64,000 nucleotides of DNA from Maridesulfovibrio bastinii DSM 16055 (GTDB taxonomy: Bacteria; Desulfobacterota; Desulfovibrionia; Desulfovibrionales; Desulfovibrionaceae). The stretch is taken from assembly GCF_000429985.1 (NCBI RefSeq), contig NZ_AUCX01000010.1:156717-220716 (forward strand), read 5' to 3'. The notes beneath the pieces are model-generated. The model searched no databases. It was given only the letters and a program-made list of their open reading frames with translations, and had not been told where the DNA came from. Position numbers and translations under genes: made by a program. This document shows, one piece after another, positions 45,299-53,605 of the stretch (positions within the stretch are counted from its first letter, which is position 1; every line of letters starts with the position of its first letter).

Positions 45299-46822
45299 CT
45301 ACTTCCGCTTCTTTTTGCGGGCCTTCTTATTGAGTTTCTTTTTCTTGCGTTCCTGAAGGGTTTTCTTGCTTATGGTGCGCGGAGCCTGCGCTCCGGAACC
45401 ATTCATGCCTTCCATCCCTTCCATGCCGTCCATTCCCGGAAGACCCGGCATTCCCGGCATTCCACCGCCTTCACCGAGTCCTGGGATATTAGGCATCTTC
45501 GGCATTTTAGGCATCTTGCCTTTGCCTTTGCCACCCATCATCTTCTTCATCATCTTACTCATCTGCTCAAAATTTTTGAGCATCTGATTAACATCCTGAA
45601 GAGATACGCCGGAACCGGCTGCAACCCTGCGTCTACGACTGGGGTTGATAATTTTCGGATTCCTGCGTTCTTCCATTGTCATGGAAGAAATAATGGCTTC
45701 TATCCGGTTCAGCTCCTTGTCCGGGACATTAAGATCGCCAAGCTGTTTGGTAAGCCCGCCGAGACCCGGAATAAGTTTTAGGATACTCTCCATGGAGCCG
45801 ATTTTTTTCATTCTCCGCATCTGGGTGCGAAAATCCTCAAGGTCAAACTTGGCCTTGCGGAATTTGTCGGTAAGCTTTTCGGCTTCTTCTTCATCTATCG
45901 TGGCCTGAGCCTTCTCAATAAGAGTGAGCATGTCGCCCATACCGAGAATACGGGACGCAGCCCGGTCAGGATGGAAGATTTCCATGTCCGAAAGCTTTTC
46001 ACCCATACCGACAAACTTAACGGACTTGCCGGTCACGGACTTAATGGACAGTGCGGCACCACCACGGGCGTCACCATCCATTTTTGTAAGCACAACGCCG
46101 GTGACGTCGAGCTTTTCATCGAATGTGGAAGCCACGTTGACAGCGTCCTGTCCGGTCATGGCATCCGCAACGAAAAGTATTTCATCTGGTGAGCAGGACT
46201 CTTTGATAGCCACAAGCTCATCCATAAGTGTTTCATCTATATGCAGACGTCCGGCTGTATCGAAGAAAACTACATCGCAGCCTTCTTCCTCGGCCTTCAC
46301 AAGTGCATCCTTGCATATATCCACCGGATTCATATCCGTGGTGGAAGGATAGACCGGCATATCCAGCTGTTTGGCAAGGACATTCAACTGGTCGATAGCC
46401 GCTGGTCTGTATACGTCGGCAGGGACAAGGTATGGTTTATATTTTTTACGGCGAAGATATAGAGCCAGCTTTGCAGATGAGGTTGTTTTACCTGATCCCT
46501 GCAATCCGACCATCATAATCATTGCCGGTTTTTTCTTCAGGACAAGCCCTTCCTGCTCTCCGCCCAGCAGTTCGACAAGCTCGTCATTAACGATCTTGAT
46601 TACCTGCTGCCCGGGAGAAAGGCTCTTGATAACATCCTGTCCGAGAGCGCGCTCCTTAACCTTGTCCACGAAATCTTTAACTACTTTGTAGTTAACATCC
46701 GCTTCGAGGAGTGCAAGGCGCACCTCACGCATTCCGTCCTGAATGTTCTTCTCATCCAGACGGCCCTGTCCCTTGAAATTTTTAAAGGCTTCAGAAAGTC
46801 TGTCTGAAAGGCTATCGAACAA
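45299..46822 (-). CDS. ffh: Signal recognition particle GTPase Ffh
   Basis: Ffh binds 4.5S RNA and signal sequences. The 507-residue protein has the NG domain with G1 GLQGSGKTTSSAKLA near residue 106 and TKMDGDARGGAALS near 247. The methionine-rich M domain has GSGVSLQDVNQMLKNFEQM. The C-terminal tail is unusually long, with Met/Gly/Pro repeats (GMPGLPGMDGMEGMEGMNG) and a final Lys-rich stretch. About 50 residues exceed the usual length. Confidence 0.96.
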   Translation of the reverse strand: MFDSLSDRLSEAFKNFKGQGRLDEKNIQDGMREVRLALLEADVNYKVVKDFVDKVKERALGQDVIKSLSPGQQVIKIVNDELVELLGGEQEGLVLKKKPAMIMMVGLQGSGKTTSSAKLALYLRRKKYKPYLVPADVYRPAAIDQLNVLAKQLDMPVYPSTTDMNPVDICKDALVKAEEEGCDVVFFDTAGRLHIDETLMDELVAIKESCSPDEILFVADAMTGQDAVNVASTFDEKLDVTGVVLTKMDGDARGGAALSIKSVTGKSVKFVGMGEKLSDMEIFHPDRAASRILGMGDMLTLIEKAQATIDEEEAEKLTDKFRKAKFDLEDFRTQMRRMKKIGSMESILKLIPGLGGLTKQLGDLNVPDKELNRIEAIISSMTMEERRNPKIINPSRRRRVAAGSGVSLQDVNQMLKNFEQMSKMMKKMMGGKGKGKMPKMPKMPNIPGLGEGGGMPGMPGLPGMDGMEGMEGMNGSGAQAPRTISKKTLQERKKKKLNKKARKKKRK

Positions 46823-47199
46823 TTAACCGCTCCGCCGCTTTGCATTTATTTGCGCTCAGTTTATATAAAAAACTGCCCTGCCACTTAAATTCGATGAAGA
46901 TTGCGCAAAGAAAGGGCTTGACAGTTATAGCTTTTGAACTGTCAAGTCAAGTCTTATCAGTACTCCTAAATCCGCCGGAACTGTAAAAAAACGCTCAAAC
47001 GTATTTAAAAGTTCAGTTCTTCGGGCTTCTAACTTACAGAGTGCCAATGGCGCAAGCCATATTACGCCCTTTCGGGCTAAACACGGCTATTTTTATTCCA
47101 AACCACTTTACCACATAACATATTTAATTCTATAAACACACTAAGAAACATTTTTCCATCCATTAAAAATAACTCTTCTCGACAAATTAAGGGGTGAAC
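46823..47199. other. Divergent intergenic region upstream of ffh
   Basis: No gene is seen in this 377-base stretch between ffh (minus) and the OB-fold gene (plus). It contains a perfect 10-bp inverted repeat, CTTGACAGTT (46917-46926) with AACTGTCAAG (46937-46946), which places a TTGACA on both strands. The two promoters are expected here. Confidence 0.55.
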
Positions 47200-47769
47200 A
47201 TGACCAATGTTGTCAAGGCTCAGGAATTTCAGCTTGTGGACCCGGTGGGCAGGACCAGAGTCCGTATATTTCTAGCTCCGGACGGAAAACCGACAGCTGA
47301 AGTTTTCGATTCAACAGGACAGATGGTCAACCGTATGGACCTTCAGAAAAAGACCTTTGCCGGACCGGCACCACAACAGCCGTCTATGGGTGGAAAAAAG
47401 GAAACTCTAAGCGGATGGCATTCCAGAATATATAATGAAGTACGAACCAGTGAACCGAGACTGAGTGTCGGATCATACAAATTATATATTGATTTTGTTG
47501 AAAACAATACTGCGGCAGGCAGTAAATACCTGAATGAAATATTAGAGATACGCGGCGAAATCGTTGAAGTTTCCAATCACGATTATGGAAATTTAAACAT
47601 CGGCTTAAAAGGTATTTCCAACTTTACCTCGGAAGTTTTATGCTATTTTACCGAAGAAAATATGCCTGAAGTCACCAACCTCAAGCCGGGTCAGAAAATA
47701 AGATTGAAAGGTAAATGCACCGAATATACTAACAAAAGAGTAAAGGTCTGGGGCTGTCAGCTGCTATAG
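47200..47769 (+). CDS. Protein with a C-terminal OB-fold (tRNA_anti-like), function unknown
   Basis: The 189-residue protein starts at the ATG at 47200, six bases after AAGGGG. The N-terminal 60 residues (FQLVDPVGRTRVRIFLAPDG) resemble a small beta-rich unit. The C-terminal 95 residues, with AGSKYLNEILEIRGEIVEVS, follow the tRNA_anti-like OB-fold pattern seen in proteins that bind nucleic acids or small ligands. It lacks a signal peptide. The role is unknown. Confidence 0.7.
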   Translation: MTNVVKAQEFQLVDPVGRTRVRIFLAPDGKPTAEVFDSTGQMVNRMDLQKKTFAGPAPQQPSMGGKKETLSGWHSRIYNEVRTSEPRLSVGSYKLYIDFVENNTAAGSKYLNEILEIRGEIVEVSNHDYGNLNIGLKGISNFTSEVLCYFTEENMPEVTNLKPGQKIRLKGKCTEYTNKRVKVWGCQLL

Positions 47770-47817
47770 AGTCGCCCAAAGGCTCTATTAAGATTTTTCT
47801 TTAACAAATCGTAAAAT

Positions 47818-48924
47818 ATGCCAAACTTTAAAATCAGAGACTATATAGCTGAGACCGCTGAAAAATGTATCGATTGCGGAAAGTGTGAAAAGCATTGCCT
47901 TTTTCTTCAAAGGCACGGTTCTCCCGGCTCTCTGGCAAGGGAAATTCTTGAATCTGAAATTTCGGCTCAGGCTGCTGCAATCTTCTCATTTGAGTGTTCC
48001 CTCTGCTCGCTTTGCACTGCGGTATGCCCTGTTGATTGCAATCCCTCAGCGATGTTCGGTGAACTTCGCAATGAAGCCGTAAAACAAAATCTGACAGACC
48101 TTGAAGTTTATTCACCCATATTGAAATACGAAAATCTTGGGCGCAGTCGTCTGCTTTCCGGCGGCAATATCCCGAGGGGTTGCAAAACGGCTTTTTTTCC
48201 GGGCTGCACACTCCCCGGCATGTTTCCACTCACCACGATGCAGACATATAAGACCCTTCTGCAATCGGACCGCACAACCGGCATTATTCTCGACTGCTGT
48301 TCAAAACCTTCTATCTCACTGGGAATCAGTCAGAACATTGAATCACGACTCTTTATACTGATAGGAGAAATCGCCAGAGCGGGAATATCAGAAATATTAA
48401 CAGCCTGCCCCAACTGTTACACGACATTGAAAGCGGCCAATCCTCCTTTTGAGGTAAACACGGTGTACTCATACCTAAACCGTTCAAAAACCGAATTTTA
48501 TAATCATGAGGGGCTGCAAGTCACAATACACGATCCGTGCGTAACCAGATTTGAAAAAGAGATGCACGAAGATATCCGAAGCCTGCTTGATAAATGCAAA
48601 ATAAAATATTCTGAACCATTGCACAGCAGAGAAAAAACATTTTGTTGCGGGGAAGGTGGAGCTACGTCTTTTCTTGATGAATCCATTGCCGGGGAATGGC
48701 AAAACAAACGGGGTAACGAGCTTTTGGAAGCAGGACTACCGGCCATCTCCTATTGCGCCGGATGCGTAAATTACCTCTCTTCAAAAACACAGATAACCCA
48801 TCTGCTTAATATTCTTTTTAATGAAAAACCTTTTCAAAAACCTAAGACCTTTCCCTTTAATTATTTTTCCAGATTCTTTTTTAAGTTAAAAACAAAAGCT
48901 CTGAAAACCAAAAAAAGCAGGTAA
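47818..48924 (+). CDS. Fe-S oxidoreductase with CCG domains (HdrD/GlpC-like)
   Basis: The 368-residue protein has two 4Fe-4S motifs (CIDCGKCEKHCLFL near residue 17 and CSLCSLCTAVCPVDC near 61). CCG-type cysteines follow, LDCCSKPS and FCCGEGG. This architecture transfers electrons in heterodisulfide-reductase-like or lactate-oxidase-like complexes. No flavin subunit is next to it, so its partner is unknown. The C-terminal 30 residues are Lys/Phe-rich. Confidence 0.8.
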   Translation: MPNFKIRDYIAETAEKCIDCGKCEKHCLFLQRHGSPGSLAREILESEISAQAAAIFSFECSLCSLCTAVCPVDCNPSAMFGELRNEAVKQNLTDLEVYSPILKYENLGRSRLLSGGNIPRGCKTAFFPGCTLPGMFPLTTMQTYKTLLQSDRTTGIILDCCSKPSISLGISQNIESRLFILIGEIARAGISEILTACPNCYTTLKAANPPFEVNTVYSYLNRSKTEFYNHEGLQVTIHDPCVTRFEKEMHEDIRSLLDKCKIKYSEPLHSREKTFCCGEGGATSFLDESIAGEWQNKRGNELLEAGLPAISYCAGCVNYLSSKTQITHLLNILFNEKPFQKPKTFPFNYFSRFFFKLKTKALKTKKSR

Positions 48925-48987
48925 TATATCCGGCATCATATATTTTGAGTCTTTTTTTTCTAGCTCATTCGATGTACTCATTTTTAA

Positions 48988-50160
48988 ATGCAATACGGTA
49001 GCAGAAACATAACAGCGGCGGGTCTGGTCTTAGCTCTTTTTTGTCCCGGGCTGGGCCTCTTTTATTATGCCGGAACGGCTCTGGGAATCCAGATTCCATT
49101 TCATACTGTCGACTACATTATAACCGGAACAGCTGTTGCCGGGTTATTTTCAGAGCTGAGCTCAAAAAATGAAAAGCCATGGATTCTTCCGTTTATAGCC
49201 ATCCTGTCAGCCGCACTGATTACATATCTGCTTTTCGCATACCTCTCAGACTCAATCCAGCCTCTACATGAGATTCTGCCCTTTCTGATGCAGATCAGAC
49301 CGGCGATTTACTTCTGTCTGGCAGCATTATGGCTCCGCCGTTTCGGACGTGCAGCTCCTTCTGTTATTTCATTCTTCGCTGCAATACTGGCAATACTGGT
49401 CGACGGAGGGCTACTGCTGCAAATTTCTAAAATTATTCCGTTCACTTCTCCCGGCGGGGCAGCCGGATCGTCTCTTATCGCAACTGCTCTGCTTTGTGGG
49501 CTCTGCTCAACTCTTGACGAACATGACGGCAACAACAGCGTTGAACAGCTCCTGATCATCTCGGGGATATTCTGTTCCTTAAACCGCAACGCCAGCGTTA
49601 TTGCGGTTATGCTTTTCATACTTTTCACGAAAAAAAGCATCAGACAAAAAATTGCCGTCATTCTTGCATTCTGCTTCTTCTCTTATGCATCCATTCTGGT
49701 TCAGGACATGACCCTGCTTAACCGTAACGACATTCCTACCTACTGGATATGGGCCGCCGGAATAAGTATCATAACCCACTTCCCTCAGACTCTGCTTACA
49801 GGAATGCCCATGGCAACACCCCTGCCTCTGAATGTTCCTACGACGCTATGGCAGGTCTGGTACGATCAACAGCAGGTCTGGACAGATTTTGGAATTTTTC
49901 TATTCAATATCAGACCATTCTGGCTGAATATTCTACTTTCATGGGGTGCCGGAGGCATAATAATATGCATAGCCATTTTTTCATGGATCGGTAAAAAATA
50001 TACTTCCCAATTCTGCCACAGCCTTATTTTCTCTATTATTATCATCGGCTCATTTGAACCTGTTTTTAATTCTCCGGCCGAAGCTTTCATTCTTTTCACC
50101 TCCTTTTTTGCAGCATGCCGGGCTGAGATCAAAACTCAACCGGCCTTCGAATTCTCCTGA
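48988..50160 (+). CDS. Polytopic membrane protein of unknown function
   Basis: The 390-residue protein has about ten hydrophobic helices and no recognisable catalytic motif. It could belong to the O-antigen-ligase-like or transporter-like families, but the evidence is only the hydrophobic profile. A short loop near residue 265-305 holds the Pro-rich TGMPMATPLPLNVPTT and WYDQQQVW, a possible exposed domain. It follows the Fe-S gene by 63 bases. Confidence 0.6.
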   Translation: MQYGSRNITAAGLVLALFCPGLGLFYYAGTALGIQIPFHTVDYIITGTAVAGLFSELSSKNEKPWILPFIAILSAALITYLLFAYLSDSIQPLHEILPFLMQIRPAIYFCLAALWLRRFGRAAPSVISFFAAILAILVDGGLLLQISKIIPFTSPGGAAGSSLIATALLCGLCSTLDEHDGNNSVEQLLIISGIFCSLNRNASVIAVMLFILFTKKSIRQKIAVILAFCFFSYASILVQDMTLLNRNDIPTYWIWAAGISIITHFPQTLLTGMPMATPLPLNVPTTLWQVWYDQQQVWTDFGIFLFNIRPFWLNILLSWGAGGIIICIAIFSWIGKKYTSQFCHSLIFSIIIIGSFEPVFNSPAEAFILFTSFFAACRAEIKTQPAFEFS

Positions 50161-50389
50161 ACCTGAATCATAAACTTTAAATTACACTTAAGAATATTTT
50201 TTGAAGCTTTTTTGTATTACATTATGTATTACTTTTTAAATACTAATTAATTTCATTTTATTGTTAAAAATCAAATTAGTTGATGACAATATTTATTTAT
50301 TAGGTCATATAATTGTATTACAAAATGTTGACAAAAATTAATATATGAGCAAATAAGAGACTTAACAAACGCAAGGACTATTTTAAGAT

Positions 50390-50629
50390 ATGAGCAAAAA
50401 GGTTAAATCAGTAAGAGTTCCTCTTGAGCTGGAATCTCTTAATTTATCAAGTATTATAAAGGAGTTTGAAAACTACCTTCGTGATCTTGAGTCTGCCACC
50501 CTGCTCAAATCTCAAGGTAATGCCGAAGCGGCTGAAGCTCTTTTGAGGGCAAGACAGGCCGATCTTGGAAAAAGATTAGCTAAAATGATTTGGCAAGCAC
50601 GTATTGACTACTCAAAGAAGAATATTTAG
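50390..50629 (+). CDS. Small conserved-looking hypothetical protein
   Basis: The 79-residue protein begins MSKKVKSVRVPLELESLNLS and is mostly alpha-helical and charged (SLNLSSIIKEFENYL, GNAEAAEALLRARQADLGKR). It has no signal peptide. It lies upstream of the thioesterase gene with a 50-base gap. No family is recognised. Confidence 0.65.
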   Translation: MSKKVKSVRVPLELESLNLSSIIKEFENYLRDLESATLLKSQGNAEAAEALLRARQADLGKRLAKMIWQARIDYSKKNI

Positions 50630-50679
50630 AATACTTTTTGTAATACAAACATACTACAAAAAAACATGGAGATTATAAA

Positions 50680-51174
50680 GTGGAACCCAAAAAAGGAAGT
50701 GAAAGCAAAACGCTTATGACTTACCGGGTTTTACCGCAGGACACCAACCCGGCAGGCAATCTGCATGGTGGAGCTCTGATGAAACAGATAGATCTGGTAG
50801 CCGCAACAGCTGCTATGCGCCATGCCAGACAACCTGTTGTCACGGTCTCTATAGATAGAATGAATTTTATAAATCCGGCTTATGTCGGTGAACTTATTTC
50901 ACTTTATGCCAATGTGAATATGGTTGGACGGACTTCAATGGAGATTGGAGTCAGGGTTGAAGCTGAAAATCTTCTTACAGGCGAGACAAGACATACCAAC
51001 TCAGCCTACCTGACTTTTGTAGCTATAGGAGCAGAAGGAAGACCTTCACCCGTACCGCCGCTGATCCTTGAAACAGGTGTCGATCATCGCAGAAACAAAG
51101 AGGCCCAGGAACGCAGAATCATGCGGAAACAGGAACTCCAGCGAGAAAAGACTTCTTCCGGCAAAGAGGACTGA
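50680..51174 (+). CDS. Acyl-CoA thioesterase (hotdog fold, YciA-like)
   Basis: The 164-residue protein starts at GTG 50680 behind TGGAGA. It has the hotdog-fold pattern NPAGNLHGGALMKQIDLVAA, with the catalytic Asp, followed by RMNFINPAYVGELISL. Such enzymes hydrolyse acyl-CoA thioesters. The last 35 residues are a charged tail. Confidence 0.88.
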   Translation: MEPKKGSESKTLMTYRVLPQDTNPAGNLHGGALMKQIDLVAATAAMRHARQPVVTVSIDRMNFINPAYVGELISLYANVNMVGRTSMEIGVRVEAENLLTGETRHTNSAYLTFVAIGAEGRPSPVPPLILETGVDHRRNKEAQERRIMRKQELQREKTSSGKED

Positions 51175-51216
51175 TCCGCAACTGCCATACTATTTTTTTC
51201 GGCAACCTGCTCCTAC

Positions 51217-51366
51217 GGGGTCCGAACGGGAAAGACCCGGTTCCCAAAGGACCCCGCGCTTTTTCTCTCATCAGAGGGTTCAGGGCTTTTTTAACGTTAA
51301 AAAAGCTCTGAACTTTCAAATTTTAAAAGCTGTTTCGTTTTTTTCGAAACAGCTTTTATTTTTTTT
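51217..51366 (+). terminator. Three stacked hairpins after the thioesterase gene, the last a strong terminator
   Basis: First, GGGGTCC (51217-51223) pairs with GGACCCC (51249-51255) with an inner stem. Second, an 18-bp nearly perfect palindrome spans 51278-51313. Third, AAAAGCTGTTTCG (51325-51337) pairs with CGAAACAGCTTTT (51345-51357) around seven T and is followed by a T-run. The third is a typical terminator. The group lies between convergent genes and may stop transcription from both sides. Confidence 0.85.
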
Positions 51367-51388
51367 AATCTTATAAAAAACTTACCAC

Positions 51389-52114
51389 TCACCTGTTCAC
51401 AACCTTCAATCTGTGACTTATCCCCACTCCTTTGAGGCTGAGACTGGCAACGTATGGCCACATAGCCACTTTTGAATCAATCGCTTCATAAAATAAATCC
51501 GCATACTCCTGATCGATGAAATCAGCCGGTCCGAAACATTGTCCGTCTGCGCGCTGTATAAAGAAAAACATTGCAACGGCTGCACCGGAACCGGCGAGAC
51601 TCATCAGCTCTTCCAGATGCTTGCGTCCTCTGGCTGTCTGAGCATCAGGAAAGCATGCCACTTCGTCTTCAACCAAAGTCACATTTTTGCACTCCACCCA
51701 TAAATCGGGCAGCTTGCCGGTTTCATCCGTCAACAAAGCGTCAAGCCGGCTGTTCCCGACCTTGGCTTCCCTTTTTATGTGGGTATACCCCTCAAGCTCC
51801 GGGAGTACTCCGGCATAAAAGGCCTTCTCAATCATTTTGTTGGGGATGGAGGTATTAACACCGACCCAGACACCAGAATTTCTGGTCATTTCCAGAGTCC
51901 ATTTCAACTTCCTCGCCGGATTAAGTGCCGGAGAAATCAATACGTCACACCCTTCCCTTAAAAGTCCGAGCATGCTTCCAGTATTATTGGTATGCACTCC
52001 GACAACCTCTCCATCAAGCAAGGCCTCCACCGTGAATCGCTTGTAACGCCTGATAAACGTGGCCACCCTGCACCCTTCAGGGTAGGCTATCAGGTTAGAA
52101 GCATCCATTTTCAT
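51389..52114 (-). CDS. sfsA: SfsA family protein (DNA-binding/sugar fermentation stimulation)
   Basis: The protein has the SfsA patterns RRYKRFTVEALLDGE, HTNNTGSMLGLLREG, SRLDALLTDE and the nuclease-like WVECKNVTLVEDEVACFPDA. The name comes from E. coli and the biochemical role is unclear. The start at 52114 (MKMDASNL) is chosen because the longer form from 52159 lies inside the preceding gene. It overlaps the VOC gene end by 20 bases. Confidence 0.88.
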   Translation of the reverse strand: MKMDASNLIAYPEGCRVATFIRRYKRFTVEALLDGEVVGVHTNNTGSMLGLLREGCDVLISPALNPARKLKWTLEMTRNSGVWVGVNTSIPNKMIEKAFYAGVLPELEGYTHIKREAKVGNSRLDALLTDETGKLPDLWVECKNVTLVEDEVACFPDAQTARGRKHLEELMSLAGSGAAVAMFFFIQRADGQCFGPADFIDQEYADLFYEAIDSKVAMWPYVASLSLKGVGISHRLKVVNR

Positions 52115-52685
52115 CTGTGTCAAAAACTTCTCCTTCTCCGGGATAAACAACTTTATCATCAGCAGTAGCCGGGCTGGTTACTTCCGGCCATACGCCTTCA
52201 ACCGGTTCAGGTCCTTCACAGGTCACTTCAGACGGTGAACGGTCCATCATGCGCGGCTTTCTTCTAAGGTCAACCCGCTTAGTCGGCGCACTGAATTCAA
52301 TCGCTATGTTATTGGGATCAAAGGTATAAATTGAATGAATAAATCCGTGATCCAGAACTTCCGAGACCCAGAATCCGGCGGCCTCGATACGGTCCTTGAG
52401 TTCCCACAAATCATCATCCGCAGAAACTTCGAATGAAACATGATCAAAACCACAAGGTCCTTTCACAGGGACACCGTGATCCTTTTCGTGTAGCTTTTCC
52501 ACATCCGGCCATTCAAAAAAGGCAACCATATCATGTTCTGTAAGTGAGAAAAAATAATGTCTGTAACCGGGATGTCCAAGCCCGGCAACGAGTTTCATAT
52601 GTAAAAGGTCTCTCCAGAATCTTATTGTGGAATCCATATCGGATGTAACCAGAGCTAGGTGATTAATTCCCATATATTTAACCAT
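52095..52685 (-). CDS. VOC (glyoxalase/bleomycin-resistance) family protein
   Basis: The 196-residue protein has the VOC fold: MGINHLALVTSDMDSTIRFW at the N-terminus supplies one metal-binding His. DHVSFEVS near residue 80 and the Glu in NNIAIEFSAP near 128 supply the others. The last 60 residues are an acidic, Pro-rich extension (SEVTCEGPEPVEGVWPEV) of unknown role. The substrate is unknown. A start at the second Met (MGINHL) is possible. Confidence 0.82.
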   Translation of the reverse strand: MVKYMGINHLALVTSDMDSTIRFWRDLLHMKLVAGLGHPGYRHYFFSLTEHDMVAFFEWPDVEKLHEKDHGVPVKGPCGFDHVSFEVSADDDLWELKDRIEAAGFWVSEVLDHGFIHSIYTFDPNNIAIEFSAPTKRVDLRRKPRMMDRSPSEVTCEGPEPVEGVWPEVTSPATADDKVVYPGEGEVFDTDENGCF

Positions 52686-52773
52686 TTACTAATCTCCATA
52701 AAAGAATTTAATCTTTTTTAAAATTTTCCCGTCAAAATAAGAATAAAACAGAATCCCCCTCTTCCGATGCTCC

Positions 52774-52926
52774 GGGTTTCTCTCAGAAGAGTATCTGAAA
52801 AACCCTTGTTTCATCAAGATTTTCAACAATCCGCACATGCGGTTTTCAAGGGAAAAGACCTTGACGAATGTCGGGGTATCTGGAATATCGTCCTGTTAGT
52901 CGACTTTGAGAAAGTCTTTTTTTTTT
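52774..52926 (+). promoter_or_regulatory. Structured leader with terminator-like element upstream of the dsr unit
   Basis: A first stem pairs GGGTTT...CAGA (52774-52787) with TCTGAAA...ACCC (52794-52805). A second stem, GACTTT (52902-52907) with AAAGTC (52911-52916), is followed by ten T (52917-52926). The direction is plus, about 105 bases before the RsbRD-like gene. Since the gene behind is on the other strand, a plus-strand terminator here would act on a leader transcript or a small RNA. Confidence 0.45.
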
Positions 52927-53028
52927 ATTGGTTAAATTTAGCTGCAAAAAGAATCATACATGCAGGTTTGCCAAGGCTTTCCCTGATTCTTCGATCAGCC
53001 ATCATAATATTACACAGGATCGGTCAAA

Positions 53029-53559
53029 ATGAGTCTTTTAGAAGAAATTTCTGAAAGAAGAGAAGAAATTGCGAAAAAATGGTGTGACCTTGTTTTCAGC
53101 ACTTACCCTGTTGAAACTCAAAAGGTCTGGAAAAGTAATAAAGACAGGTTCACCAATCCTGTAGGTGCTGCGATTAGAAAAGTAACGGCTCAACTTCTTG
53201 ATCTGGTTATTGACTGGGATAACGGCGATGCTATTGCCGAATGCCTTGACGAACTTGTCAAAATCAGGACAGTTCAAGATTTTGCGCCATCTAAATCTTT
53301 AAGCTTTGCTTTGGAGCTTAAAAAACTCATCAGAGAACAATTTTTTGAAAAACTCAAAAAAGAAAACTCTCTTGATGAACTTCTGGCATTCGAGACCAGG
53401 ATTGACAATCTAGGACTCATTGCATTTGACGTTTACACCAAAAATAGAGATTTGATCTCGCAAATGAGGATTGATGAGGTAAAACGGGCTTATCACATGA
53501 TTCTCAGGCGAGCGAATAAGATCGAGGACGCTTCGGCCAAGGGGGCCGGGCAGGTGTAG
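53029..53559 (+). CDS. RsbRD N-terminal-domain-like protein preceding dsrMKJOP
   Basis: The 176-residue soluble protein is helical and begins MSLLEEISERREEIAKKW. That pattern, together with LVFSTYPVET and NPVGAAIRKVTAQLLDLVID, fits the RsbRD N-terminal sensor domain of the globin-like group. It lacks an output domain. It stands 46 bases before dsrM on the same strand, a conserved neighbour in Desulfovibrio as far as I recall. A sensing or assembly role for the Dsr complex is an inference. Confidence 0.75.
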   Translation: MSLLEEISERREEIAKKWCDLVFSTYPVETQKVWKSNKDRFTNPVGAAIRKVTAQLLDLVIDWDNGDAIAECLDELVKIRTVQDFAPSKSLSFALELKKLIREQFFEKLKKENSLDELLAFETRIDNLGLIAFDVYTKNRDLISQMRIDEVKRAYHMILRRANKIEDASAKGAGQV

Positions 53560-53564
53560 TGGCC

Positions 53565-53580
53565 GGCTTCCTAGGAAGCC
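53565..53580 (+). repeat. Perfect 16-bp palindrome between the RsbRD-like gene and dsrM
   Basis: GGCTTCCTAGGAAGCC is fully self-complementary and lies 5 bases behind the upstream stop codon, 25 bases before dsrM. In RNA it would form a hairpin of up to six pairs. There is no T-run, so processing or stability is more likely than termination. Confidence 0.6.
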
Positions 53581-53605
53581 AAACGTATAAGCGAGGTGAA
53601 GGTAA

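Noticed and set aside
51068..51376. Two short frames (plus and minus) with a shared peptide FNVKKALN
   Set aside because: The shared peptide is only the result of the palindrome at 51278-51313 being read on both strands.
52767..53054. Open frame of 95 codons before the RsbRD-like gene
   Set aside because: It runs through two RNA stems and a T-run, lacks a ribosome site and has an odd composition. I treat the region as leader.
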